A stretch of DNA of 18,803 nt, from the NCBI GenBank assembly GCA_037443685.1, contig JBBINX010000042.1, positions 1 through 18,803 on the forward strand, given 5' to 3'. The stretch is from JAHJRJ01 sp037443685 (GTDB taxonomy: Bacteria > Bacteroidota > Ignavibacteria > UBA10030 > BY39). Made by a program: the position numbers and the translations under genes. Below are positions 6,867 to 14,963 of this stretch, piece by piece. The notes below the pieces were generated by a model. The model worked only from the letters and a program-made list of their open reading frames with translations, was not told the origin of the DNA and searched no databases. Every line of letters starts with the position of its first letter. The stretch's first letter is position 1.

Positions 6867-6872
6867 ATAATG

Positions 6873-6880
6873 AGAGGAGA
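6873..6880 (+). promoter_or_regulatory. Strong Shine-Dalgarno deciding a TTG start
   Basis: GAGAGGAG(A) ends about 6 nt before the TTG at 6887. The ATG at 6870 that overlaps it is out of frame, and the next in-frame ATG (residue 32) would remove the signal peptide, so the TTG is the better start. Confidence 0.65.
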
Positions 6881-6886
6881 GATAAG

Positions 6887-8509
6887 TTGAACAAAATTCT
6901 AAACCTGATATTTGCAATCTTGATATTCAGTTTGCCTAATTTATTCAGCCAGACGACAAGAGATAAGTCAATTTTTGATATGCTCGATTCAGATACCAAA
7001 GCTAAACAACCGCCATTTGTTATCGATCAAGCAGACCGACCCGCATTGGAAGGTACCGTTGATCCCGAAAAATATTACGTTGGTCCATCAGATAAAATAA
7101 GCGTCAACATCTGGATCAGTCCACCGGTTAATTTTATTTTAACCGTAACACCAGAAGGCACATTAATTATACCGACTGTCGGCGATGTGAAAGTTTCAGA
7201 TAAAACTCTTGCCGAAACAAAACAGATCATTATTTCAAAAGTGAAGAAGAAATATATTGCAGGCGATGTAACTGTATCCCTCATAAGTCCCCGTCCGATT
7301 GTTATCCTTGTAACCGGAAATGTTTTATTCCCTGGATCGTTTGTGTTATCATCCACTGACAGAGCGGAAAAAGCTATTCAAGTAGCGAATAACCAGTCGG
7401 TACAACACTCGATGTCAACAAGAAATATTACATTAAAACGTAAAGATGGGACTGTCGTACGTGTAGATTTAAAAAAATATTATGCCACTACTGATGATCA
7501 GTTCAATCCTTACTTACGTGAAGGTGACCATATATTTGTACCGACAACAGAATTAGTAAAAAATGTAATAGGTATTTATGGTAACGTAAATGCCCCTGGA
7601 AGATATGAATACGTATCGGGTGAATATCTAACCGATGCTATAAAAATTGCTTTCGGTTTTACACACCGTGCTGTAACAGACAGTATAGAGTTACACAGAC
7701 TCGATATTACAGCTACAAAATTACAAACCCAAATATTTTCCTATACCGACATTATTGATGGAAAAGCGCCGAATATACCTTTAGAGCCTGGAGACAGAAT
7801 CATCGTCAAAGGTAAGATTGAGCAAAGAGAAGATTTCCGTGTATTTATAGGTGGTGAAGTATTACATCCTGGTACATATCCAATTACAAAAAATTCCACA
7901 AAACTTTCTGAAGCCATTGAGTATACAGGAGGGTTTACACAATTTGCATCACTCAAATCAGCCGAGGTTTACCGAACCTCGATTTCTCCAAAAGAAATAG
8001 ATTTGGAGAGGAAAATGAGTATGCGCGGCAGCATCTCACCTGATGATAGTTTAATTTATTTAATCGAAACTGAATTACGCCTGCAAAAAGAGATAGTTAA
8101 TGTTGATTTTGAAAAGCTCTTTTTACACAATGAAAAATCACAAGATATTATTTTGCAGGACGGAGACCATATTCAGATACCATCTGTAAAAAGGACTGTG
8201 TACATTTTTGGTCAAGTATTAAAACCCGGGCACATACAATATACAGAGGCAGGGACAATAGATTATTATATTTCAAAATGCGGAGGATTAACAGATGCAG
8301 CTCGTAAATGTGATATAAAAATAATCAAAAGTAAAACAATGCAATGGCTTGATCCCGATGAAACGACAGTTGGAGAAGGCGATTACATCTGGGTGCCTAA
8401 AAAAATCGAACGGAGCTTTTCTTATTACACAACAGTATTGAGCCAAACCGCAAGTATTTTTAGCGTAGTAATTGGAATGGCGATAGTAATTATACAATTA
8501 ACAAAATAA
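6887..8509 (+). CDS. SLBB-domain polysaccharide export protein (Wza-like)
   Basis: This 540-residue protein is the likely outer-membrane or periplasmic exit channel of the pathway. It starts with TTG behind a strong Shine-Dalgarno. A hydrophobic signal peptide (about 4-20) is followed by LFSQ; there is no lipobox Cys, unlike Wza of E. coli. A Poly_export domain begins at YYVGPSDKISV (63-73) and continues to about 135. SLBB repeats follow at VTGNVLFPG (142-150), IYGNVNAPG (230-238), IGGEVLHPG (321-329) and IFGQVLKPG (439-447), each with the G-x-V-x-x-P-G signature. A hydrophobic helix closes the protein (about 515-538) and may serve as a membrane-spanning helix, as the C-terminal helix does in Wza. 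It lies between rmlB and the chain-length gene, which is the usual order for Wzx/Wzy export genes. Confidence 0.9.
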   Translation: MNKILNLIFAILIFSLPNLFSQTTRDKSIFDMLDSDTKAKQPPFVIDQADRPALEGTVDPEKYYVGPSDKISVNIWISPPVNFILTVTPEGTLIIPTVGDVKVSDKTLAETKQIIISKVKKKYIAGDVTVSLISPRPIVILVTGNVLFPGSFVLSSTDRAEKAIQVANNQSVQHSMSTRNITLKRKDGTVVRVDLKKYYATTDDQFNPYLREGDHIFVPTTELVKNVIGIYGNVNAPGRYEYVSGEYLTDAIKIAFGFTHRAVTDSIELHRLDITATKLQTQIFSYTDIIDGKAPNIPLEPGDRIIVKGKIEQREDFRVFIGGEVLHPGTYPITKNSTKLSEAIEYTGGFTQFASLKSAEVYRTSISPKEIDLERKMSMRGSISPDDSLIYLIETELRLQKEIVNVDFEKLFLHNEKSQDIILQDGDHIQIPSVKRTVYIFGQVLKPGHIQYTEAGTIDYYISKCGGLTDAARKCDIKIIKSKTMQWLDPDETTVGEGDYIWVPKKIERSFSYYTTVLSQTASIFSVVIGMAIVIIQLTK

Positions 8510-8523
8510 AGACTGAGAAGATA

Positions 8524-9765
8524 ATGCAAGATATGAAACAAGATACACACGAAATAAGTTTAGCTAGTACCATCCTAGATTTTTTAACTATTATTACTAC
8601 GTACAGAAAGTTTTTAGTTTGGTTTGTCTTTATTATAACTCTCGTAACGATAATTATCACTCTGTTGAGCCCGAAGTGGTATAAAGCTACAGCATCTGTT
8701 TTCCCGGCTGAGCAAACCGATTTATTCTCAGGAGCAGAAGGGATTTCTTCACTCGTAAAAACCTTTGCACCTGGTAAAAAATTAGGAGCATTAACCGGCC
8801 CAAGTGAAACTGATAGATATACAGCCATTCTAAAAAGTGGGACTGTATTAAGCGAGGTAATTAGAAAATTCGACTTAGTCAATGTTTATGAAATCACTGT
8901 TTTCCCAATGGAAAAAACAGCCAAGGAACTAATGTCGAATATGGAAATTGAAGTGCAGGACGAAGGCAATCTAACTATATCAATTTTTGATAAAAGTCCA
9001 CAACGTGCTGCTGATATGGCTAACTATTTTGTAGCGTTGTTAAATAAAACCAATTCGGAATTACACGTACAGAATGCACGGGGGAACAGAGAATTTATTG
9101 AACAGCGATACAACCAAAACTTAGAAGATATTAGAAAGAGTGAATTAGCTTTAAAAACATTCCAAAAGAAATTTGGTGTAATCGCAATGCCCGAGCAAAT
9201 TGAAGCCTCGATAAAAGCGGGAGCTGAAATAGTTGGTAAATTAACTTTAAAAGAAGTTGAATTAAATATTATGAAACGAACCCTTTCAGAGGAAAGCCCT
9301 CTCGTGGCATCAGCAAAAGTTGAGGCGCAGGAATTACAGAAAAAAATCCGCGAAATGAACTTTGGAACAACAACGGGCGATGATCAAATGAAAATTTTGA
9401 TTCCATTCAAACAAGCTCCAGAATTAGGAGCAGAATACATTAGACTCTACCGCGATTTGGAAATACAATATAAGATTTTACAATTTATTTCTCCTCTGTT
9501 CGAACAATCTAAGGTTGAAGAAAGAAGAAGCACACCTTCTGTAGTCGTGCTCGATTACGCAGGTAAACCAGAAAGAAAAGCAAAACCTAAAGTATCCTTA
9601 TATGCGCTTCTCGCTTTCGTTATATCTACACTCTTATCTTTCTTTATCGTATTTATAAAAGAGGCTTTAAAACGAATCGAAAAGACCGACCCAACAAAAT
9701 ACAGAAACACGGTGAGTATACTCAAAAATGATTGGTTTGGTTTCAAATTTAGTAGAAAAAAATGA
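8524..9765 (+). CDS. Wzz-like polysaccharide chain-length/co-polymerase protein
   Basis: This inner-membrane protein of 413 residues has a cytoplasmic N tail, a first membrane helix (about 29-48), a large periplasmic region with helices likely to form a coiled coil (about 165-280), and a second membrane helix (about 359-381) preceded by a Pro/Lys-rich stretch (KPERKAKP, 348-355). The signature of the family is the Wzz fold start with AILKSGTVLSEV (101-112). No Walker motifs or tyrosine cluster follow the second helix, so it is a kinase-free polysaccharide co-polymerase, not a full Wzc. It should set glycan length together with the polymerase at 14964 and link to the SLBB channel, whose gene ends 14 bp upstream. 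The ATG at 8533 (Met4) is an alternative start. Confidence 0.9.
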   Translation: MQDMKQDTHEISLASTILDFLTIITTYRKFLVWFVFIITLVTIIITLLSPKWYKATASVFPAEQTDLFSGAEGISSLVKTFAPGKKLGALTGPSETDRYTAILKSGTVLSEVIRKFDLVNVYEITVFPMEKTAKELMSNMEIEVQDEGNLTISIFDKSPQRAADMANYFVALLNKTNSELHVQNARGNREFIEQRYNQNLEDIRKSELALKTFQKKFGVIAMPEQIEASIKAGAEIVGKLTLKEVELNIMKRTLSEESPLVASAKVEAQELQKKIREMNFGTTTGDDQMKILIPFKQAPELGAEYIRLYRDLEIQYKILQFISPLFEQSKVEERRSTPSVVVLDYAGKPERKAKPKVSLYALLAFVISTLLSFFIVFIKEALKRIEKTDPTKYRNTVSILKNDWFGFKFSRKK

Positions 9766-9861
9766 TATTTCAATCACTTATATCAAGACACGTCTATAGA
9801 TGAAATTTCAATGTTCAAGTACCCCCCCAAAACGTTTTATGCAAAGCACGTCTAGGTAGCC
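9766..9861. other. 96-bp gap with CACGTCTA direct repeat and C7 run
   Basis: The gap between the chain-length and flippase genes holds two copies of CACGTCTA (9789-9796 and 9847-9854) and a run of seven C (9822-9828), unusual in this AT-rich sequence. Short open frames cross it (9800-9859, 19 codons) but end before the flippase ATG. I see no promoter or terminator of quality. Confidence 0.35.
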
Positions 9862-11307
9862 ATGAACACAATTCAGAGAATAGCGAAAAATACAGGGGTA
9901 TTATTTTCTTCTCAAATAACAAGCTACATATTAGGCTTCTTCTATATTATGTACACAGTTCGCTACCTTGGAGCCGAGGGTTTCGGGATCCTATCTTTTG
10001 CACTAGCTTTCGCTGGCATTTTAGGTGTTTTGGCTGATTTGGGCTTGGGTACATTAACAGTAAGAGAAGTCGCAAGAGATAAATCTTTAACTGGGAAATA
10101 TCTCGGAAATATTGCAGTAATAAAAATTATTTTAGTAGTAATTACTTATGCATTGATTGTGTTGGTAATCAATTTAATGGGCTATCCGGTGCTGACTATT
10201 AAAATTGTATATATGATTGCTATATCTGTGTGTTTTAATTCTTTTACAAATATGTTTTATTCCATCTTCCAAGCGTATGAGAAGTTGGAATTTCGATCAT
10301 TAGGAAATATTATAAATAGTGTTCTCCTACTCGTCGGTTCATTAGTCATAATAACACAAAGTTTGAATATCGCTTGGTTTGCTTATATAAATGTTATTGC
10401 TAGTTTTCTGACTTTAGGATACGCATTCTGTGTATGCAGATGGAAATTTATTACACCGAAGTTAGAAATCGACCTTGTTTTTTGGAAACCTACGATAAAA
10501 GAAGCATTGCCCTTTTTCCTATCTGCCGCTGTAGATATAGTTGCCTTTAGAATTGATATTGTTATGCTTTCAATGATAAAAGGCGATACAGTTGCAGGTT
10601 GGTATAGTGCATCATACAAATTGATGGAAGTTTTACTTTTCATTCCTGCTGCATTTGCCGGTTCAATTTATCCGGTTCTTTCTAGTTCTTTTGTATCATC
10701 TCAAAATTTCTTAAAAGTCGCATCCCAAAAGTCCCTTCATTACCTTTTTATTATAGGCATACCGATTGCATTAGGTACCACTATCCTTGCTGATAAAATT
10801 ATTTTATTCATCTACCGGGGTGATTTTGTGCAATCAATCGTTTCATTGCAGATCCTTATATGGACTATACCAATTATTTTTTTAACTTTTATGAGTGGAA
10901 CAATTTTGGCATCAATGAATAGACAAATCACGGTTCTAAAATTTAATTTCATTTGCATGATATTTAATGTTGTCATTAACCTACTACTTATTCCTAGATT
11001 CGGTTTAATAGGGGCATCAATTACGACTGTCATCACTTCATTATTAGCATTAATATTATTTTACAAATTTCTTTCAAAAAATCTATATCAAATATTCGAC
11101 TATAAATATATTTTAAAGCCAGTAATCGCAAGCATAATCATGGGTTTATTTATTTTTAACTTCTCAGAGATAAATATTTTTTTATTAGTTAGTATATCTA
11201 TCCTAATTTACTTCGCATCTCTAATCCTATTGAAGACTTTTTCAAAAGAAGATCATGCCCTATTTATGAAAATTATTAATAATAAACAGGTGGACGTTAA
11301 AGTATGA
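9862..11307 (+). CDS. wzx: Wzx-type lipid-linked oligosaccharide flippase
   Basis: This integral inner-membrane protein of 481 residues has about 12-14 hydrophobic segments. The N terminus has the pattern of the polysaccharide transport (RfbX/MOP) family: a first amphipathic segment with NTGVLFSSQI (10-19), then VRYLGAEGFGILSFA (33-47) and ADLGLGTLTVREVARD (58-73). It should move undecaprenyl-diphosphate-linked repeat units to the periplasmic face for the polymerase. The last codons share ATGA with the next gene (4-bp overlap), so translation is probably coupled. Confidence 0.93.
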   Translation: MNTIQRIAKNTGVLFSSQITSYILGFFYIMYTVRYLGAEGFGILSFALAFAGILGVLADLGLGTLTVREVARDKSLTGKYLGNIAVIKIILVVITYALIVLVINLMGYPVLTIKIVYMIAISVCFNSFTNMFYSIFQAYEKLEFRSLGNIINSVLLLVGSLVIITQSLNIAWFAYINVIASFLTLGYAFCVCRWKFITPKLEIDLVFWKPTIKEALPFFLSAAVDIVAFRIDIVMLSMIKGDTVAGWYSASYKLMEVLLFIPAAFAGSIYPVLSSSFVSSQNFLKVASQKSLHYLFIIGIPIALGTTILADKIILFIYRGDFVQSIVSLQILIWTIPIIFLTFMSGTILASMNRQITVLKFNFICMIFNVVINLLLIPRFGLIGASITTVITSLLALILFYKFLSKNLYQIFDYKYILKPVIASIIMGLFIFNFSEINIFLLVSISILIYFASLILLKTFSKEDHALFMKIINNKQVDVKV

Positions 11308-12110
11308 ATATGTACTATTTTACTAGAGCTGTATATTTTAAAATTCAAAAGATTTGGAGATTTATACGCTATAACTCTTATATAAAAAACCGGAACGAAC
11401 GAAAAAAGAATCGAAAACTATTAGATGAAGTTAGGGTTAATAGTGGAAATAAGATTGAGAATGAAAATCCTTTAATCTCCGTTCGTATTCCCACATATAA
11501 TCGTGCAAAAATTTTAACCGAACGTACTATACCTTCCGTGCTAAGACAAACTTATCAAAATTTTGAGATTATAGTAGTGGGCGACAATTGTACAGACAAT
11601 ACAGAAGAATTGATTAATAAATTTAATGATGAGAGAATAAAATTTTATAATTTACCAAAGAGAGGCGAATACCCATCAAATCCTATGGATCGATGGATGG
11701 TTGCCGGTGTGGCTCCATTAAATAAAGCTATCGAATTATGCTCCGGTGATTGGATGGCTCCGTTGGATGACGACGATGAATTTTCAGATGATCATTTGGA
11801 AGTTTTATTAAATTATGCGTTAGAGAATAATTATGAGATGGTCTATGGTATAGTTCAAATGGAAAGAGAAAATGGAAAATGGATAAACGTAGGATCGTAT
11901 CCACTTAAATATGAACGGATCTGTCATCTTGGAGTTTTATACCATAAAAAATTAAATTTCTTTAAATATGACATTAACGCTTGGCAGACAGGAACAGCCG
12001 CTGATTGGCATCTTTGGGGAAGAATGAAAGAGGCTGGAGTAAGGATAGGATTTCTTAACAGAGTTGTAGGAAAACATTTTTTAGAAGGATCTCAGAGAGG
12101 AATAAAATAA
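11304..12110 (+). CDS. GT2-family glycosyltransferase
   Basis: The 268-residue protein has a basic, aromatic N-terminal segment (about 1-40) that may lie on the membrane. A GT-A fold follows: ISVRIPTYNRAKIL (58-71), IIVVGDNCTDNT (89-100) and an acidic metal-binding run DDDDE (155-159). TAADWHLWGRM (231-241) is at the place of the catalytic acidic residue of inverting GT2 enzymes. It should add one sugar to the lipid-linked repeat unit on the cytoplasmic side. Donor and acceptor cannot be read from the sequence. It overlaps wzx by 4 bp and shares one base (TAATG) with the acetyltransferase gene that follows. Confidence 0.88.
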   Translation: MNMYYFTRAVYFKIQKIWRFIRYNSYIKNRNERKKNRKLLDEVRVNSGNKIENENPLISVRIPTYNRAKILTERTIPSVLRQTYQNFEIIVVGDNCTDNTEELINKFNDERIKFYNLPKRGEYPSNPMDRWMVAGVAPLNKAIELCSGDWMAPLDDDDEFSDDHLEVLLNYALENNYEMVYGIVQMERENGKWINVGSYPLKYERICHLGVLYHKKLNFFKYDINAWQTGTAADWHLWGRMKEAGVRIGFLNRVVGKHFLEGSQRGIK

Positions 12111-12757
12111 TGATATATATATTAGGTGCCGGTGCGACAGCGAGAGAAACCTTAAACTTCTATAAAAATGCAGGAAGATTCGAAGAGGTTGGTGGTTTTA
12201 TTGAAGAAAATTGTAAGAAAAAAGAAATAAAAATCCAGGGTAAAAGTATATTCGATGCATCAAGTATTGCTACTTTACCTAAAGATTCTATTTTCATCGG
12301 AGCAATGGGCTCTCCAAAAAGAAAACGTTGGATCGAAGAAATTGAAAAGAAAGGTTTTAAGTTTGATACCCTGATACATCCTTCAGCAATCGTGGGCGAT
12401 TCTGTAAATATTAATAAAGGGTGCATTATTTATCCCGGAGTTATTTTAACGTGTGACATAAAAATCGGACGACACTCAATTATTAATATTGGTACTACAA
12501 TCAACCACGATAGCACAATTGGTGATTTTGTTAGTGTAGGTCCAGGTGTTAACATACCTGGAAATGTAATAATTGGCAATGGATGTTGGATCAGCGTTGG
12601 CGTTAAAATTATTAATAAAATAACTATCGGGCAGTGTTCGTTTATCGGTGCAGGTGCTGTAGTAACAAAAGATATTCCTGATAATGTTTTGGCAGTCGGA
12701 GTTCCAGCAAAACCAATTAGAAACTTAGACGAATCTAGTTGGAATGAGTTAATATGA
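12110..12757 (+). CDS. PglD/VioB-like nucleotide-sugar N-acetyltransferase (hexapeptide repeat)
   Basis: The 215-residue protein has the two-part layout of the PglD/NeuD/VioB family. An N-terminal nucleotide-sugar-binding part (about 1-85) begins with IYILGAGATAR, and a left-handed beta helix of hexapeptide repeats (about 88-200) ends with VGVPAKPIRNL. His133 in INHDSTIGD is at the place of the catalytic His. It should transfer acetyl from acetyl-CoA to the amino group of a dTDP- or UDP-4-amino-4,6-dideoxy sugar, and the VioA-like aminotransferase downstream would supply that substrate. The reading frame ends WNELI-stop at 12757. A different frame then stays open to a TGA at 12830 that overlaps the next ATG by 4 bp, so a frameshift may have removed a C-terminal extension of about 25 residues. 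The core enzyme is complete either way. Confidence 0.88.
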   Translation: MIYILGAGATARETLNFYKNAGRFEEVGGFIEENCKKKEIKIQGKSIFDASSIATLPKDSIFIGAMGSPKRKRWIEEIEKKGFKFDTLIHPSAIVGDSVNINKGCIIYPGVILTCDIKIGRHSIINIGTTINHDSTIGDFVSVGPGVNIPGNVIIGNGCWISVGVKIINKITIGQCSFIGAGAVVTKDIPDNVLAVGVPAKPIRNLDESSWNELI

Positions 12758-12830
12758 AAGTTTGCAAGTCATTCCCAATAAAGAAGATATAGATAATAAA
12801 TTTACCAATATGGAAACCATAAAATCATGA
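12758..12830 (+). pseudogene. Possible frameshifted C-terminal tail of the acetyltransferase gene
   Basis: In the frame starting with TAT 12753-12755 the sequence is open for 25 codons and ends with TGA 12828-12830. The peptide looks protein-like (SLQVIPNKEDIDNKF as its middle part). Skipping one A at 12752 would join WNEL to it. Its stop would then overlap the aminotransferase ATG (12827) as ATGA, the junction type seen at 11304 and 16988. An open stretch of this length can also occur by chance in AT-rich DNA. Confidence 0.4.
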
Positions 12831-13930
12831 TAACAGTAACCAAATCAGATATCCCCCCACTCGAAAAATATATTCAATATCTTGAAAAAATATGGGAGAG
12901 TAGATGGCTGACAAATAATGGCGAGTTTGTACAATTATTAGAAAAAAAGTTAGAAGAATATTTGAAAGTCAAAAATTTATTGCTTATTTCTAATGGTACT
13001 GCTGCGATTCACCTTGCTCTGAAAGTACTTGACCTTGAAGGAGAAGTCATTACAACTCCATTTACTTTTGCAGCAACTACTAATGTGATAATATGGGAAG
13101 GAATGAAACCTGTATTTGCCGATATCGATCCTGGAACATTTAATGTTGACCCAAAAGATGTAGAAAGAAAGATCACAGATAAAACCAGTGCAATACTTGC
13201 AGTGCATGTTTATGGTAATCCATGTTATGTCGAAGAACTTCAAAAAGTCGCTCATAAATATAATCTAAAACTAATTTATGATGCTGCCCATGCTTTTGGT
13301 GTAGAATATAAAAACCAGCCTATGTTAAATTATGGAGATATATCTACATTAAGTTTTCATGCAACAAAAGTCTTTCACACAATTGAAGGTGGGGCAATCG
13401 TTGTAAAAGATAAAGATTTATATGACAAACTAAAACTGTTGAGAAACAGCGGGATTAAATCTGAGGAAGAAGTTATACTCCCAGGCACGAATGCTAAAAT
13501 GAATGAAATTCAGGCTGTTATGGGACTTTGTAACCTTGAGACACTTAATGAAAAAATTCAGCAAAGAAAAATCCTCTATGAACATTATAAAAAAGGATTG
13601 ACCAATAACGAAAATCTCAAATTCCAAAAGGTAATAGCATCCCTGTATAACTACAGTTATATGCCGGTTTGTTTTAAGAGTATGGAGAAAAGAGATGAGA
13701 TTTACTCGGAACTGATGAAAAACGGAATTAAGTCGAGAAAATATTTTTACCCCCTAACCGTACATTCTGACTATTTTAAAAAAGAAGGAATAGATTTAGT
13801 TAAGAAATATAATCTACAAGTTGCTACCGATATCTCAAATAGAATATTATGCCTTCCTTTATATGCTGACTTAGAAAAAGAAGTAGTAGATAAAATTATA
13901 AATATTATACACCAATTAACGAAGGAATGA
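12827..13930 (+). CDS. VioA-like PLP-dependent sugar aminotransferase (DegT/DnrJ/EryC1 family)
   Basis: The 367-residue protein is a fold-type I aminotransferase acting on keto sugars. It has SNGTAAIHLAL (55-65) for phosphate binding, the PLP-ring Asp152 in YDAAHAFG (151-158) and the Schiff-base Lys181 in SFHATKVFHTIEGG (176-189). From memory of the family, the N terminus (VTKSDIPPLEKYIQYLEKIW) and the block around HVYGNPCYV (127-135) resemble VioA, which makes dTDP-4-amino-4,6-dideoxyglucose from the RmlB product with glutamate as amino donor. WecE-, PglE- or FdtB-type positions of amination remain possible. RmlB in the same operon and the acetyltransferase just upstream fit a dTDP-Qui4NAc or Fuc4NAc precursor. 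Confidence 0.9.
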   Translation: MITVTKSDIPPLEKYIQYLEKIWESRWLTNNGEFVQLLEKKLEEYLKVKNLLLISNGTAAIHLALKVLDLEGEVITTPFTFAATTNVIIWEGMKPVFADIDPGTFNVDPKDVERKITDKTSAILAVHVYGNPCYVEELQKVAHKYNLKLIYDAAHAFGVEYKNQPMLNYGDISTLSFHATKVFHTIEGGAIVVKDKDLYDKLKLLRNSGIKSEEEVILPGTNAKMNEIQAVMGLCNLETLNEKIQQRKILYEHYKKGLTNNENLKFQKVIASLYNYSYMPVCFKSMEKRDEIYSELMKNGIKSRKYFYPLTVHSDYFKKEGIDLVKKYNLQVATDISNRILCLPLYADLEKEVVDKIINIIHQLTKE

Positions 13931-13931
13931 C

Positions 13932-13973
13932 AACAATAGCCGTCAAAATATTAATATATATTTTCTGATTGTT
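13932..13973. repeat. Nested AT-rich inverted repeats between aminotransferase and glycosyltransferase genes
   Basis: AACAAT (13932-13937) and ATTGTT (13968-13973) enclose AAAATAT (13945-13951) and ATATTTT (13958-13964) with a 6-nt loop. It fills most of the 69-bp gap. The stems are AT-only or weak and no T run follows, so a strong terminator is unlikely; it may be an mRNA hairpin or a result of base composition. Confidence 0.3.
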
Positions 13974-13999
13974 ATTAAAATGCATTAAGTATTTTTTAA

Positions 14000-14959
14000 A
14001 TGGATAATTTAAGTCATAATATTTCTAATAATATAATTAATAAAACACCTGACACTTTACCTTCGGTCTGTATTATAATTTTAAATTGGAACACAGCAAA
14101 TGATACAATTGAATGTATCGAATCTTTGAAAAATGTCAGATATCCTAATCTAGATATAGTGATTGTCGAAAATGGATCAAAAGATGACAGCTACGATCAT
14201 TTATTAAAATACGATATAAATCTATCTATTATCCGACTCAATGACAATCGTGGATACGCTGGTGGAAATAATGTCGGCATTAAATATGCTGTTAAAAATA
14301 ATTATAAATATATCTTAGTACTAAACAACGATACTATTGTTCAACCGGATTTTTTAGTACCTCTTATCGATACAGTTGAAAATAATAGTCAGATAGGATT
14401 AGTTACTGGAAAAGTACTTCATTACGAAAATCCAAATCGAATTTATGGTGCTTGTGGAAAGTTTAGTAGAATTTTCTGCTCTGGAATCAACGGAAATTCA
14501 AATGAATTAATAGGACCTAACAATACATATAGATATGGTTTTAGTAAAGTCACTTTTATATCAGGCACTATGATGTTAATTCCAAGTAAAATAATTAATG
14601 AATTTGGAATGTTTGATGAAAAATACTTTTTATATTTTGAAGATTTAGAATTTTCTCGCAGAATATCGAATAAATATTTATTAGCATATGTTCCTTCTTC
14701 AGTAATACACCATAAAAGCGGCGGCGGGACAAAATGGACAAACTACACACTAACTTATCTTTATTACCATACAAGAAATCGGATTTGGGTTTTTAAAGAC
14801 GAACATATTTTATACAGGACCTATGTCATTATATTCTCCTTATTAATTGCAGTAACAAAAACATTTGTAATTATTTTGGGTAGAAATTCTTTGAAACAAT
14901 TTCCAACAAAACATGTTAAAGCAATTTGGAATGGAATAAAAGACGGAATTATAAGTTAA
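14000..14959 (+). CDS. GT2-family glycosyltransferase (WbbL/rhamnosyltransferase-like)
   Basis: The 319-residue protein has a GT-A fold: VCIIILNWNTANDT (23-36), VIVENGSKDDS (54-64), RGYAGGNNVGI (84-94), the metal-binding NNDT (109-112), ISGTMMLIP (187-195) and FDEKYFLYFEDLEFSRR (205-221) with Glu214-Asp215 at the catalytic-base position. This set is typical of the WbbL/RfbF branch that often transfers rhamnose or related deoxysugars. A hydrophobic C-terminal stretch (about 270-293) may attach it to the membrane. The actual donor is not known. The coding sequence is visibly more AT-rich than that of the regulatory genes at the left. Its stop is 4 bp before the polymerase start. Confidence 0.9.
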   Translation: MDNLSHNISNNIINKTPDTLPSVCIIILNWNTANDTIECIESLKNVRYPNLDIVIVENGSKDDSYDHLLKYDINLSIIRLNDNRGYAGGNNVGIKYAVKNNYKYILVLNNDTIVQPDFLVPLIDTVENNSQIGLVTGKVLHYENPNRIYGACGKFSRIFCSGINGNSNELIGPNNTYRYGFSKVTFISGTMMLIPSKIINEFGMFDEKYFLYFEDLEFSRRISNKYLLAYVPSSVIHHKSGGGTKWTNYTLTYLYYHTRNRIWVFKDEHILYRTYVIIFSLLIAVTKTFVIILGRNSLKQFPTKHVKAIWNGIKDGIIS

Positions 14960-14963
14960 TTCT

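Noticed and set aside
6870..6872. ATG at 6870 as start of the export gene
   Set aside because: It is out of frame with the 6887 reading frame (17 bases away) and lies in the Shine-Dalgarno of the TTG start.
8490..8882. Reverse-strand open frame of 130 codons over the wzz start
   Set aside because: It covers the first membrane helix and the start of the Wzz domain, which are clearly coding on the + strand, and it has no family features of its own.
9800..9861. C7 run before wzx as a phase-variation switch, with a small leader frame (9800-9859)
   Set aside because: Frames that cross the run end at TAG codons (9853-9855 and 9857-9859) before the wzx ATG, so slippage would not fuse anything to wzx. 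No promoter spacing is affected that I can see.
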